Assembly (NCBI GenBank): GCA_947476285.1
Contig: CANJPU010000011.1
Span: forward strand, 1 to 64,000
Length of the DNA: 64,000 nucleotides
Direction of reading: 5' to 3'
Origin: Comamonadaceae bacterium
Lineage (GTDB): Bacteria; Pseudomonadota; Gammaproteobacteria; Burkholderiales; Burkholderiaceae_C
Shown: in pieces, positions 53,767 through 62,366 of the stretch
How positions within the stretch are numbered: the first letter of the stretch is position 1
Layout: each line of letters opens with the position of its first letter
Translations under genes and position numbers: made by a program
The notes under the pieces: model-generated
What the model was told of the DNA's origin: nothing
Seen by the model: only the letters and a program-made list of their open reading frames with translations
The model's database searches: none

Positions 53767-53821
53767 GGCCGTTTCGCATGATCTTGCATACTCGCCACCC
53801 AACTACCTGAGGAGTCACACC

Positions 53822-55105
53822 GTGTCAGAAAACTGGAAGTTCGAAACCCAATCCGTTCACGCCGGCTACAGCCCGGACCCAACCACCAAGGCAGTGGTGC
53901 CGCCCATCTACCAGACGGTGGCCTATGCGTTTGACAGCGCGCAGCATGGCGCCGATCTGTTTGACCTGAAGGTGGCGGGCAACATTTACACCCGCATCAT
54001 GAACCCGACCCAGTCGGTGCTGGAGGCGCGGGTGGCCGCTCTGGAAGGCGGCATTGCCGCGCTGGCACTGGCCTCGGGCCAGGCGGCCATTACCTATTCG
54101 ATTCTGACCATTGCCGAGCTTGGCGACAACATTGTTTCGGCCACTGCGCTGTATGGCGGCACCTACAACCTGTTTGCCCATACCCTGCCCCAGTACGGCA
54201 TCGAGACGCGCTTTGCCAACTCAGACGACCCCAAGAGCTTTGAGGCGCTGATCGACGACAAGACCAAGGCGCTGTATTGCGAATCACTGGGCAACCCCAG
54301 AGGCAACATCACCGACATTGCCGCGCTGGCCGAAATCGCAAACCGCCGCGGCGTGCCGCTGATCGTGGACAACACCGTGCCCAGCCCCTACCTGTGCCGC
54401 CCGATCGAGCACGGCGCGGCCATCGTGGTGCAGTCGCTCACCAAGTACCTGGGCGGACATGGCAACAGCATCGGCGGCGCGATCATCGACTCAGGTAAAT
54501 TCCCCTGGGCCAATCACAAGCAACGCTTCAAGCGGCTCAATGAGCCCGACGTGAGTTACCACGGCGTGGTCTACACCGAGGCGCTGGGTCCGGCCGCCTA
54601 CATTGGCCGCGCCCGCGTGGTGCCCTTGCGCAACATGGGCGCGGCCATCTCGCCCTTCAACGCATTCCTCATCTTGCAGGGCATCGAGACCCTGCCCTTG
54701 CGCATGGACCGCATCTGCGAGAACACACTGGCGGTGGCCAACTACCTGAAGCAGCATGCCAAGGTGAAGTGGGTCAACTACGCCGGCATGCCAGAGCACC
54801 CCGACCACGCCCTGGTGCAAAAGCTGATGGGTGGACGCGCCTCGGGCCTTCTGACCTTCGGTGTGCATGGCGGGCGCGCGGGCGGCGAGCGTTTTCTTGA
54901 TGCGCTCAAGCTCTTCACCCGCTTGGTCAATATTGGCGACGTGCGCTCTTTGGCCACGCATCCGGCGTCCACGACGCACAGGCAACTCGCGCCCGACGAG
55001 TTGCAAAAATCAGGCGTCACGGAAGAGACCGTGCGTTTGTGCGTGGGCATCGAGCACATCGACGATCTGCGCGCCGATCTGGATCAGGCGCTGGCGGCGG
55101 CTTGA
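53822..55105 (+). CDS. metY: O-acetylhomoserine sulfhydrylase / aminocarboxypropyltransferase
   Basis: The 427-residue PLP enzyme has the gamma-family features YTRIMNPTQSVLEARVAALE, ALYGGTYNLF, IVDNTVPSPYLCRP and the PLP lysine Lys208 in VQSLTKYLGGHG. It makes homocysteine from O-acetylhomoserine and sulfide, or uses methanethiol. The GTG start follows GGAG by 7 bases. A gap of 55 bases from the dehydrogenase allows co-transcription. No SAM riboswitch-like leader is present. Confidence 0.93.
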   Translation: MSENWKFETQSVHAGYSPDPTTKAVVPPIYQTVAYAFDSAQHGADLFDLKVAGNIYTRIMNPTQSVLEARVAALEGGIAALALASGQAAITYSILTIAELGDNIVSATALYGGTYNLFAHTLPQYGIETRFANSDDPKSFEALIDDKTKALYCESLGNPRGNITDIAALAEIANRRGVPLIVDNTVPSPYLCRPIEHGAAIVVQSLTKYLGGHGNSIGGAIIDSGKFPWANHKQRFKRLNEPDVSYHGVVYTEALGPAAYIGRARVVPLRNMGAAISPFNAFLILQGIETLPLRMDRICENTLAVANYLKQHAKVKWVNYAGMPEHPDHALVQKLMGGRASGLLTFGVHGGRAGGERFLDALKLFTRLVNIGDVRSLATHPASTTHRQLAPDELQKSGVTEETVRLCVGIEHIDDLRADLDQALAAA

Positions 55106-55118
55106 ACGCGGACTGATT

Positions 55119-55153
55119 GGCCGCCTGAGCCGACGGGTCAGCTCAGGCAGGCC
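55119..55153. terminator. Hairpin after metY
   Basis: GCCTGAGC (55123-55130) and GCTCAGGC (55141-55148) pair perfectly around a 10-nt loop, extended by GGCC on both sides with one bulge. It lies 13 bases after the metY stop and could terminate both convergent directions, though no T-tract follows. Confidence 0.5.
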
Positions 55154-55280
55154 CCGGCCTGGGTCAGCAGCTCGCGAAGCGCCGCGATGTTCACCGTGCG
55201 CACATCGCAGCGCGGCCCGGGGTGCAATGCTGCCAAGGCGGCTGCCGTCCCCGCTGCCTGGCCCACGGCCATTGAGATCG
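55138..55280 (-). pseudogene. 3' fragment of an FAD-dependent oxidoreductase
   Basis: The minus-strand frame reads ISMAVGQAAGTAAALAALHP then VRTVNIAALRELLTQAGACL, the usual last 45 residues of a glutathione-reductase-like/FAD-dependent oxidoreductase family (GQAAGTAAALA motif). Upstream of about 55280 the sequence no longer matches, so only the tail remains. It marks the left edge of the mobile patch. Confidence 0.7.
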
Positions 55281-55327
55281 GGGGTTGAACCACAAACCGC
55301 CGAAATTTCCGTCGGCTGCCCTGACTA

Positions 55328-55870
55328 TCACCCAGTAAGCTGTTTGATGCGCTCGACCAGGCGGCCGAAAGCCTCATTCACATATTCCAGCACCTTGGGT
55401 TCTGCTCCCTGCGTGCGCATCGAGTCTTTGAATGCGTCCAAGTCGGACAGCCATTGCCGACGCAGGTGGCCCAGCTCGTCGAGCTGGGGCCGAAACACTT
55501 GCAGATCACCGCTCGCACGAAACGCCTGGTAGCCGCGCTCAGGCGTGGCCGCCGTGGTCAGCAGTTGCGCGCCCATTTGCTTGTGCTGTTCGGAGAACTC
55601 GGCCATGCCGTCATAGGGCCGTGATGCCTTGCGGCGCTCGGCTTCGGATGCATCTTCCATGATTCGGGCATAGTTGTAGAACCCTGGCAACTCACGGGAC
55701 AACGCCATGAGCTGCTAGTGGGATGTGCCGAACTAAATCCTGTGCAGGTCAGGCCCGTACCCAATCATGCGATTGACGACGGCATGGGTTTTGCTGACGC
55801 CCTGGGCGGCAAGCTGTTGCATGTGCTGGTCGATCTTCGCGGCCAGTCGTCGGAATTCGTTCATGCTCAT
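55328..55870 (-). pseudogene. Hypothetical gene interrupted by two in-frame amber codons
   Basis: A 45-codon frame starting at ATG 55870 (MSMNEFRRLAAKIDQHMQQL... ending GYGPDLHRI) and a 126-codon frame from ATG 55708 (MALSRELPGFYNYARIMED...) are in the same frame, separated only by TAG, five codons (FGTSH), TAG and two codons. Read through, they make one sensible protein of about 180 residues ending at a TGA. I do not recognise the family. It begins 5 bases after the vapC stop. Either it is a decayed gene or two short genes. Confidence 0.6.
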
Positions 55871-55875
55871 GTCCG

Positions 55876-56271
55876 TCACAAAAGGAGTGTTGATTGTCCT
55901 TGAGCCGAGAGAAGCGCCACCGCCTTCTTGTCGAAGGAAACGAAGGTTTCCCCGCCAAGCCAATTGCCCTCGTAGGCAATGACGCCATCGGCAAAATCTC
56001 CGCCCGCGTCGAGCACTAGCAAGCCAGCCTCTACGGCTGGCCGGTTCACCTCCACGTTCGCAGCGGCAAGTAGTGCCCGGATCGCGTTGGCCGCGTCGGC
56101 TTGCTGGAAGCCATATACCCGGAGCAGCACCCAAACAAATTCGCATAGGCACGGCAACGCGACCGCGATCAACTCGGCGTCGGTCAAGATCGTGCCGGCA
56201 ACATCCGCTTGTGCGGGATCGTCGCGCACAACAGCGCGCACAAGAACATTGGTATCGACTGCGACCTTCAT
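55876..56271 (-). CDS. vapC: VapC-type PIN-domain ribonuclease toxin
   Basis: The 131-residue PIN-domain protein has the acidic residues of the active site in VAVDTNVLVRAV, LCEFVWVLLRVYG and GGDFADGVIAYEG, and FVSFDKKAVAL near the end. These endonucleases usually cut tRNA or rRNA. ATG 56271 overlaps the stop of the AbrB-like gene (ATGA), the standard VapBC layout. The pair lies next to a decayed Tn3-family resolvase. Confidence 0.9.
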   Translation of the reverse strand: MKVAVDTNVLVRAVVRDDPAQADVAGTILTDAELIAVALPCLCEFVWVLLRVYGFQQADAANAIRALLAAANVEVNRPAVEAGLLVLDAGGDFADGVIAYEGNWLGGETFVSFDKKAVALLSAQGQSTLLL

Positions 56272-56519
56272 TTCTTGCCTGCCCATCCGAGCGCTGTCGC
56301 CTCGTTGATTTCTTCGATGGTGGCTACCTTCGCTGTCCTGCCCGCGAGTAGGCCGACGAAGCTGGATATCGTCCCAGCGGGCCGCGCCGCCTTGAGTAGG
56401 CCCCGACCATCAGGCAGTAAGTCCAGCTCGATCTTGTCGCCTGGCCTGATGCCGAGGTGTTGCAGTACGTCCTTCCGAAACGTCACTTGTCCCCTTGTGG
56501 TGACGGTCAATGTGGTCAT
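56268..56519 (-). CDS. vapB: AbrB/MazE-type antitoxin (VapB)
   Basis: The 83-residue protein has an N-terminal swapped-hairpin DNA-binding domain (LTVTTRGQVTFRKDVLQHLG, then IRPGDKIELDLLPDGRGLL) and a C-terminal tail that should bind the toxin (VATIEEINEATALGWAGKK). ATG 56519 is preferred to the frame start at 56537 because homology starts with TTLTVTTRGQVT. It precedes vapC with an ATGA overlap. Confidence 0.88.
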   Translation of the reverse strand: MTTLTVTTRGQVTFRKDVLQHLGIRPGDKIELDLLPDGRGLLKAARPAGTISSFVGLLAGRTAKVATIEEINEATALGWAGKK

Positions 56520-56580
56520 GGTGTTGCGCCCTCGCAAGGTTGATGTCCTACAGAGTAATGCAAAAACACCTTACCGTCAA

Positions 56581-56597
56581 TGTCCGTCAAACGAACA
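56581..56597. other. Candidate resolution (res) subsite
   Basis: TGTCCGTCAAACGAACA has 7-bp arms that pair at six of seven positions. A second TGTCCG stands at about 56629. They lie between vapB and the divergent resolvase fragment, where Tn3-family elements carry their res site. Confidence 0.35.
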
Positions 56598-56658
56598 TTA
56601 GTCGGCCCAGTTGGACGGTGTCCGAAAATTCACTTCGATAGGCGAGATGGAAGCGTGA

Positions 56659-56976
56659 GGCGTTGGCTTGCGTTCGCTCGCGGAAGCAATCGACACCACC
56701 ACGTCAGGCGGGCGGCTCATTTTCCACGTGTTCGGTGCGCTGGGTCAGTTCGAGCGCGACTTGATCTGCGAGCGCACCAAGGCTGGGTTGACAGCTGCTG
56801 CCGCTCGCCGGCGAAAAGGCGGGCGCAAGCCGGTTATTACCGCTGACAAATTGCAGCAGGCGCGTAAACACATCGCCAACGGGCTAAACGCTCGGGAAGC
56901 CGCTACACGGCTCAAGGTGAGCAAAACGGCGCTGTACACCGCACTGAAATCTGCCCACGCGGTGGCACCGCAATGA
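56659..56976 (+). pseudogene. 5'-truncated serine recombinase (Tn3-family resolvase)
   Basis: The frame gives GVGLRSLAEAIDTTTSGGRL, FHVFGALGQFERDLICERTK and a C-terminal helix-turn-helix (NAREAATRLKVSKTALYTAL), the last two-thirds of a resolvase/invertase. A TGA directly precedes the conserved Gly, and the catalytic-serine N-terminal region is missing. It overlaps the transposase ATG by ATGA. Confidence 0.85.
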
Positions 56977-58130
56977 CCGCCAAGAGCGAGCGCTTGAGCG
57001 TCTTGTCGGACGCCGAGCAAGAGGCCCTGTACGGTGTACCTAACTTCGACGAGGGCCGGCAACTGGAATACCTCGCTCTATCAGAGGCTGAGCTGGCGTT
57101 GGTCAATAGCCTCCCCGGCCTGCATGCCCAGGTGCATTGCATTCTGCAAATTGGCTACTTCAAGGCCAAGCGCGCCTTCTTCGCGTTCGACTGGGATGAG
57201 GTGGCTGAGGACTACGCCTTCGTCACTAGCCGGTATTTCCAAGACCAGGCGGTGGCGCTGCTGCCCATCTCCAAGCACGAACGCTATGCCCAGCGTGACG
57301 GTATCACAGCACTGGCCGGGTACCCATCCTGGTCTTCGGCCAGTCTGCTCTGGCTTGCTCGATGGCCTGTTGGACGAACCGCTCAAGGCGGCATTGGCGC
57401 AGTTGCTGGTGCATGAAGACACCCTCTCCGATCTGGCTGTCCTCAAGCAGGATCCCAAGAACTTTGGCCACCAGCACATGAACCGCGAGCGCGACAAACG
57501 CGAAATGCTGGCACCACTGCACCACACCGCCAAAGAGCTACCGCCGCGCCTAGAAATCTCCCGGCAAAACCTGCTGCACTACGCCAGCCTTGTGAACTAC
57601 GACACCGTGTTTGACCTGCGCCGCCTAAAGCCAGAGCAAGCTCGTCTGTGCCTGCTGTGCTTTGCCTAGCCCGCATATTTCACCAGGTCGGCTTGTTTCA
57701 GCAAGCATCACCAATGGAAACAATGATTTGTAGCCTTGACGGGAAAATCCAGTTTGGATTGAGCGCCTACGCGGGTGTCTGCGGGCCATGCGGTGGCCAT
57801 TTTGGGCTCAACTCCTCGCCAAGGCCTACGGGCCTTGGCTGCGGCCGTCTCGCCCAAACTGACCACCGCCTGACCCACAGCCATGCCGCGTCCCTGGTGA
57901 AATATGCGGGCTAGGCACCTTTTTGCTGGACAGTGATGATGCCGGTAACCCAGGTGGCCCTCAACGATGCACGCTATGAATTCTGGCTGTACCACCAGCT
58001 TGCCAAACGCTTGCGCACCGGCGATATCTACATAGACGACAGCTTGCAGCACCGCCGCTTGGCCGACGAGTCGGTACCGCCGGACCAATGCGCCCCGCTC
58101 TTGGCGCAAATGGATTCCGACATTGCCTGG
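56973..58130 (+). pseudogene. Broken Tn3-family transposase (tnpA) remnant
   Basis: Three pieces are present. Bases 56973 to about 57340 encode the N-terminal domain (LSDAEQEALYGVPNFDE...). After a frame change, about 57360-57662 encode TLSDLAVLKQDPKNFGHQHM up to FDLRRLKPEQARLCLLCF. After the 255-bp inserted element, 57933-58130 encode VALNDARYEFWLYHQLAKRL and GDIYIDDSLQHRR in yet another frame. Large parts, including the catalytic core, are missing. The right end abuts the broken Bug gene. Confidence 0.85.
57663..57917. mobile_element. 255-bp MITE-like element with perfect 25-bp terminal inverted repeats
   Basis: Bases 57663-57687 (TGCCTAGCCCGCATATTTCA and five more) and 57893-57917 are exact inverted copies. 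The interior is short, encodes nothing convincing and interrupts the Tn3 transposase remnant. The ends resemble, from memory, those of IS1380-family elements, so it may be a deleted derivative. No clear target duplication flanks it. Confidence 0.75.
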
Positions 58131-58501
58131 CCACCTTGATGCCGCGTGCCTTGATCACACTGGCATAGCGGTCATGCTCGGCCTTGAGGTAACGGGCGGT
58201 CGCGTCCCGGCTCATGGGCATGGGTGTCACGGCCAGCGCCGCAAAGCGCGTGCGCACCTGCTCGGATGCCAAGGCCTTGCCCAGCAAGGCCTCCAGTCTG
58301 GCGAGCCCTTCGGCCGGTATCGTGCCCTTGGGCGCCACCAGCGCAGCCCGGCCTTGCACCTCAAGGCTGACCAGATCCAGTGAGCGAAATGTCGGCACGC
58401 CGGGCAAGTCGGCTTGGGGCTGCGGTGATGAAACCGCCAGCGCCCGCAAGCGGCCCGACCAGAATGGCGCGACGGGCGGGGGCTTGGGTGCTGGGGTTCA
58501 T
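58130..58501 (-). pseudogene. Bug-family binding protein with a large internal deletion
   Basis: An ATG at 58501 with AAGGAAAAG upstream begins MNPSTQAPARRAIL, a plausible signal-peptide start. In another frame the sequence soon becomes LRALAVSSPQPQADLPGVPT and continues to RYASVIKARGIKV, the C-terminal third of a Bug protein. About 600 bases between them are gone and the last residues are lost where the Tn3 remnant begins. It is the tail gene of the AtuA operon. Confidence 0.8.
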
Positions 58502-58503
58502 AT

Positions 58504-59574
58504 CTACTTTTCCTTGGGGCGCTGCACAGGATGCCCAGGCTGTGGGCTGCGTGCAATGGGGTTTGCGCCATCCATCACGCCAAGGCCTTCCAGGCTGCGA
58601 AGAATGTGCCGATCAATCCAAATCCCGGCGCTGCGATTGCGCTCGCGTTCGCGAAACGAGCGCTCTGAGGGGATGCGGATCTCGTCCACCTCCGCAAGGC
58701 GCGGCGTGGCCTTGACGCGATCGATCATCTGGGAGAGTTCGGCCTTGAATTCATCCAGGGGTATGAGCAGATCGGGTTTGAAGGCGATGATCAGATAACC
58801 ATAGTCTTTTGCCTCGTTCAGCCCAGAGCCGGCCAGAATGCCCAGGGCCTTCATCGCCAGGGCCAGTGCAAAGCCTTTGTGCCCGGCCAGTGGCAGGATG
58901 GAGCCCTCGCGGGCCTGCGCTGCGTCGCGCGTGGGCTGGCCATGGCGGTCGATGGCCACGCCTTCTGGCAAGAGCCGATTGCTGCGGATGTACAGGCCCA
59001 GCTCGGTGGCCATGAAAGCTGAGGTGCCCATGTCGATGATGAGTGGGTTAGGCTCACCCGGAAATCCGAAGGCGATAGGGTTGGTGCCCACGGCAGGACG
59101 CGCGCCGCCGTGCGGTGCCACCAGGCTGGCCGAGCTGACGGTGTGAATCGCCACCAGGCCAGCGCGCGCAATTTGCTCCACATAGAAGGCGCTGCGGCCG
59201 CTCATCCAGCTATTGGTTAAGCCCACCAGCGCAAAGCCCATGGCCTGCGCCTTGTTGATGGCCACCTGGGTCGCATGAAACATGCTGACCATACCCACGT
59301 GGTTGCCGCCATCGAGCAGCGCCGAAACCGGCGTGTCTTTCAGCGTGCGAATGGGCGTGGTGGGCAGGCGGGCCTTGGCAGCCTGGGCGATTTCAAGAAT
59401 CTTGGGCAGGCCCGAATACTCATAGCCGCACAGCGCGGCATCGAGCAGATGGTCGCTGACGATGGCGGCGTTCTCGGCGCTGTAGCCGATGCGCAGCAGC
59501 ACGGCATGCGATAAGTTCCATGCCTCTTGCGTGGCCAGGTGCATGCGCTCATCAGGCACGGCGCCCTGCTTCAA
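58504..59574 (-). CDS. Malate/L-lactate dehydrogenase family oxidoreductase (Ldh2, TTG start)
   Basis: The 356-residue NAD(P)-dependent enzyme belongs to the family of YlbC/YiaK/sulfolactate dehydrogenases: LLDAALCGYEYSGLPKI, GGARPAVGTNPIAFGFPG, PLIIDMGTSAFMATEL and PLAGHKGFALALAMKAL. The TTG start overlaps the previous stop (TTGA) and has AGGGAG upstream. The substrate is a 2-hydroxy acid or its oxo form. It follows the AtuA genes and starts 2 bases before the broken Bug gene. Confidence 0.9.
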   Translation of the reverse strand: MKQGAVPDERMHLATQEAWNLSHAVLLRIGYSAENAAIVSDHLLDAALCGYEYSGLPKILEIAQAAKARLPTTPIRTLKDTPVSALLDGGNHVGMVSMFHATQVAINKAQAMGFALVGLTNSWMSGRSAFYVEQIARAGLVAIHTVSSASLVAPHGGARPAVGTNPIAFGFPGEPNPLIIDMGTSAFMATELGLYIRSNRLLPEGVAIDRHGQPTRDAAQAREGSILPLAGHKGFALALAMKALGILAGSGLNEAKDYGYLIIAFKPDLLIPLDEFKAELSQMIDRVKATPRLAEVDEIRIPSERSFRERERNRSAGIWIDRHILRSLEGLGVMDGANPIARSPQPGHPVQRPKEK

Positions 59575-59951
59575 CTGGTTCGCTCCCTTGCGATCGGCTT
59601 GCGCCCGGCAGCGGACAGCAGCAGCGCATTGGCGTCGTCCACTTCGATTGGCATTGTCAGGATGAGCGCCGAATACGACTTGCCATGCGGGTCCAATGAC
59701 AGCGAACGGGTGACGCCGCCGCCCAGGGATTGTTCCATCACCAAATTGATGGCCGAGAAACGCGGCAGCTCATAGCGGGTGATTGGCCCCTTGACCAGGC
59801 TGCGAAAATGCGCGCGCACCCGATCGACGGTGACCTGCGAGACGATCAGCGAATAAAACTCTGGGCGGTAGGCGATGACGCCGATGTTGCTGGTGTCGCC
59901 CTTGTCGCCAGAGCGCGCATGGGCCAGCTCGCGAAGGTAGTAGGAAGGCAT
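59571..59951 (-). CDS. AtuA-associated small protein (AtuA C-terminal-like)
   Basis: The 126-residue protein reads LRELAHARSGDKGDTSNIGV and YELPRFSAINLVMEQSLGGG, the small domain found fused to or next to AtuA proteins. Its ATG 59951 overlaps the AtuA stop (TGATG), and its own stop overlaps the Ldh2 TTG. It probably forms a complex with the AtuA protein. Confidence 0.88.
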   Translation of the reverse strand: MPSYYLRELAHARSGDKGDTSNIGVIAYRPEFYSLIVSQVTVDRVRAHFRSLVKGPITRYELPRFSAINLVMEQSLGGGVTRSLSLDPHGKSYSALILTMPIEVDDANALLLSAAGRKPIARERTS

Positions 59952-61324
59952 CAGGCGACCTCCTCGACGACGATGCGCGGCTGCACTGCATCGCGCGGTA
60001 TCAGGCATGAGTAGATGGCCAGTACCTCGCGCACATTGATGCGCGGCAGCGACGAGCTGCAGGGGCCCTTGCCGACCAGCGTCTCCACCTCGTTGGCCAG
60101 GTTCTGCGCGTCCTGCCTGTTGCGCGAGCGCCCAGCGAAACGCAGGCGCACTTCCCAGGGCTCTTCGCGCATGGGGGGCGATGCGTCGCCATGCAGAGAA
60201 TTGATGCCGATGTAGTCAACCCGGTATTCATCTAGCTGCACGCCGCCGATTTTCAGGCGCTCGCGCACCACCTGCTCGGCAAGCTGAGCGCGCGCCATGC
60301 AGCCCAGGCCTGCGTAGGTCAGTTCGGCTTCGCCGATCCAGCCTTCCTTGATGCCTACGGACACCTTGTATTGCGCGGGCCGCGGCCGCCCTCGCCCGCC
60401 GCTGATGCGCACTTGATTGGGGGCGATCTCATCGAGATTGACCTGGGTGAAATCGACCACCACATCCGGGGTGATGTAGTTGGCCGGGTCGTGGATTTCG
60501 TAGAGCATCTGCTCAATGCACAAGGCCCGATTGATAAGACCGCCGGTACCGTCGAGTTTCTTGAGCACGCAGGTGCCGTCCTCATGGGCTTCAAGAAACG
60601 GATAGCCCAGCCTGTGCAGATCGGGCACATCTTTATAGCCGGGGTCAGCGAAGAAGCCGCCCGACACATTCGCGCCGCATTCGACCATGTCGGCTGCCAC
60701 CTGGCCTTTGGCCAGCAGGTTCCAGTCATCTTGCGCCCAGCCGAACTCATGAATCATGGGCGCGAGAAACAAGGAGCAGTCTGCGCCGCGCCCGGTGAGC
60801 ACGATGTCGGCTTCGCGCTGCAGCGCGGCCACGATGACATCGGCACCTAGGTAGGCGTTGGCCGACACGATTTCGCCCACCAGAGATGACAGCGGCGCGC
60901 CGGTTTCCATGATGGGCAAGGTGTCGGCGTGGGCCAGGCAGTAGTCGAGCACATCGTCGCCCAGCACGGCGGCGACTTTCATGGGGCCAAGGCCCAGCTT
61001 GCGAATGACTTCGACTGTCTTGCGCAAGGCACCCAGTGGATTGGCCGCGCCCATGTTGGTCACGACCTTGGTGCCATTGGCGCGGCAGTGCGGCAGCGCA
61101 GCCATGAAGCGGCGCTCCATCAATTCGTTGTAGCCCTTCTCGGGGTCTTTCATGCGCAGCGCATTGGCCATGGCAATGGTGCGCTCGGCCAAGGTCTCGT
61201 AGACCAGGTAGTCGAGTTGGCCGCGCTCGGCCAACTCGGTGGCTGGCTCGATGCGGTCGCCGGCATAAGACGCGCCTGCACCAATACGCAATGGGCGCCG
61301 GCCGCGCCGTGAAGCTTCAGTCAT
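59951..61324 (-). CDS. AtuA family protein (DUF1446)
   Basis: The 457-residue protein has IGAGASYAGDRIEPATELAE, TLAERTIAMANALRMKDPEK and VTNMGAANPLGALRKTVEVI, the signature of the AtuA family linked to acyclic terpene utilisation. The biochemical role of the family is not established. ATG 61324 is used because the family starts with the RPLRIGAGAS strand. It follows a Bug gene by 25 bases. Confidence 0.9.
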   Translation of the reverse strand: MTEASRRGRRPLRIGAGASYAGDRIEPATELAERGQLDYLVYETLAERTIAMANALRMKDPEKGYNELMERRFMAALPHCRANGTKVVTNMGAANPLGALRKTVEVIRKLGLGPMKVAAVLGDDVLDYCLAHADTLPIMETGAPLSSLVGEIVSANAYLGADVIVAALQREADIVLTGRGADCSLFLAPMIHEFGWAQDDWNLLAKGQVAADMVECGANVSGGFFADPGYKDVPDLHRLGYPFLEAHEDGTCVLKKLDGTGGLINRALCIEQMLYEIHDPANYITPDVVVDFTQVNLDEIAPNQVRISGGRGRPRPAQYKVSVGIKEGWIGEAELTYAGLGCMARAQLAEQVVRERLKIGGVQLDEYRVDYIGINSLHGDASPPMREEPWEVRLRFAGRSRNRQDAQNLANEVETLVGKGPCSSSLPRINVREVLAIYSCLIPRDAVQPRIVVEEVA

Positions 61325-61349
61325 CGTTCCGGAGTCCCCGTCTTCAGGA

Positions 61350-62330
61350 TTATTCAGCGGTGATCTTCTTCTCGCGAATGATGCGACCCCATTTGTCGAG
61401 GTCGCTGCGCAAGAGGCGCGCCAGATCGGCGGCAGTGGTCCAGGTGGGTTCCACACCAATTCCTGCGAGGCCGTTCTTGACTTCGGTGCTGGCAAGGGCG
61501 CGGCGCACTGCCTGGTTGAGACGCTCTTGTTCGGCGGCCGATGTGCCCTTGGGCGCGAAGATCGCGTACCAGTTGGCTGAATCCACGCCCTTGATGCCTA
61601 CCTCGTTGAATGTCGCTACATTGGGCAGCGACGCATGGCGCACCGGCGCGGCCAGGCCCAGTGCCTTGAGCTTGCCGCCGCGGATCTGCCCCAGCGCCAC
61701 CGGCACGTCGATGAACAAGCCATCGACATGGCCGGCCAGCACATCGGTGATGGCCGGTGCCACGCCCTTGTAGGGCACATGGACCATCTTGATGCCCGAG
61801 ACATCCGCGAACAATTCGGCAGCCAGGTGTGGAATGCTGCCCGAGCCCGACGATGCCAGCGACACACCATTGCGCTGGCGCTTGGAATACGCGATGAAGT
61901 CCGCGACCGAATTGGACGGATGGTCGGCGCGCACTACCAATACTTCGGAGGTGCTGACCACCAGTGACACGGGCTCAAGATCGCGCAAGGGGTTGTAGCT
62001 GAGGTTGGGATAGAGAGCCGGGCTGATTGCCACGGCGCCGGTGCTGGTGAGAAACAAGGTGCGCCCATCGGGCTCGGCCTTTGAGACGAACTCGGCCGCA
62101 ATGCCGGCATTGGCGCCGGCCTTGTTCTCCACCAGCATGGTGGTGCCCAGCTCGCGCCCCAGCGGGCCGTTGATGATGCGGGCCACCGAATCGATCGGAC
62201 CACCGGGGCTAAAGCCCACCACCAGCCTGGAGGTGTTGGCCTGCTGCTGCGCCGGCACAGCCGGTGCCAGTGTCAGCAGCGCAATTGCCAGCGCGGGCCC
62301 GATGGCGCGTATGAGGAAGGTCGGCTTCAT
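61350..62330 (-). CDS. Bug-family TTT substrate-binding protein
   Basis: The 326-residue periplasmic protein has a signal peptide (MKPTFLIRAIGPALAIALLT), TSRLVVGFSPGGPIDSVARI, ENKAGANAGIAAEFV, DGRTLFLT and VHVPYKGV. It is the second gene of the operon amidohydrolase - Bug - AtuA - AtuA small - Ldh2 and should capture the substrate of that pathway. Confidence 0.94.
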   Translation of the reverse strand: MKPTFLIRAIGPALAIALLTLAPAVPAQQQANTSRLVVGFSPGGPIDSVARIINGPLGRELGTTMLVENKAGANAGIAAEFVSKAEPDGRTLFLTSTGAVAISPALYPNLSYNPLRDLEPVSLVVSTSEVLVVRADHPSNSVADFIAYSKRQRNGVSLASSGSGSIPHLAAELFADVSGIKMVHVPYKGVAPAITDVLAGHVDGLFIDVPVALGQIRGGKLKALGLAAPVRHASLPNVATFNEVGIKGVDSANWYAIFAPKGTSAAEQERLNQAVRRALASTEVKNGLAGIGVEPTWTTAADLARLLRSDLDKWGRIIREKKITAE

Positions 62331-62366
62331 GATGGTTCCTGTTGGAATTTGAAGTGTTGAATCGGA

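Noticed and set aside
53767..53821. Possible SAM-responsive leader before metY
   Set aside because: Only 55 bases separate the genes, too short for a known SAM riboswitch, and no suitable helices are seen.
57708..58109. 133-codon minus-strand frame across the MITE and transposase remnant
   Set aside because: It spans an element boundary and its translation matches nothing; the plus-strand transposase pieces explain the region better.
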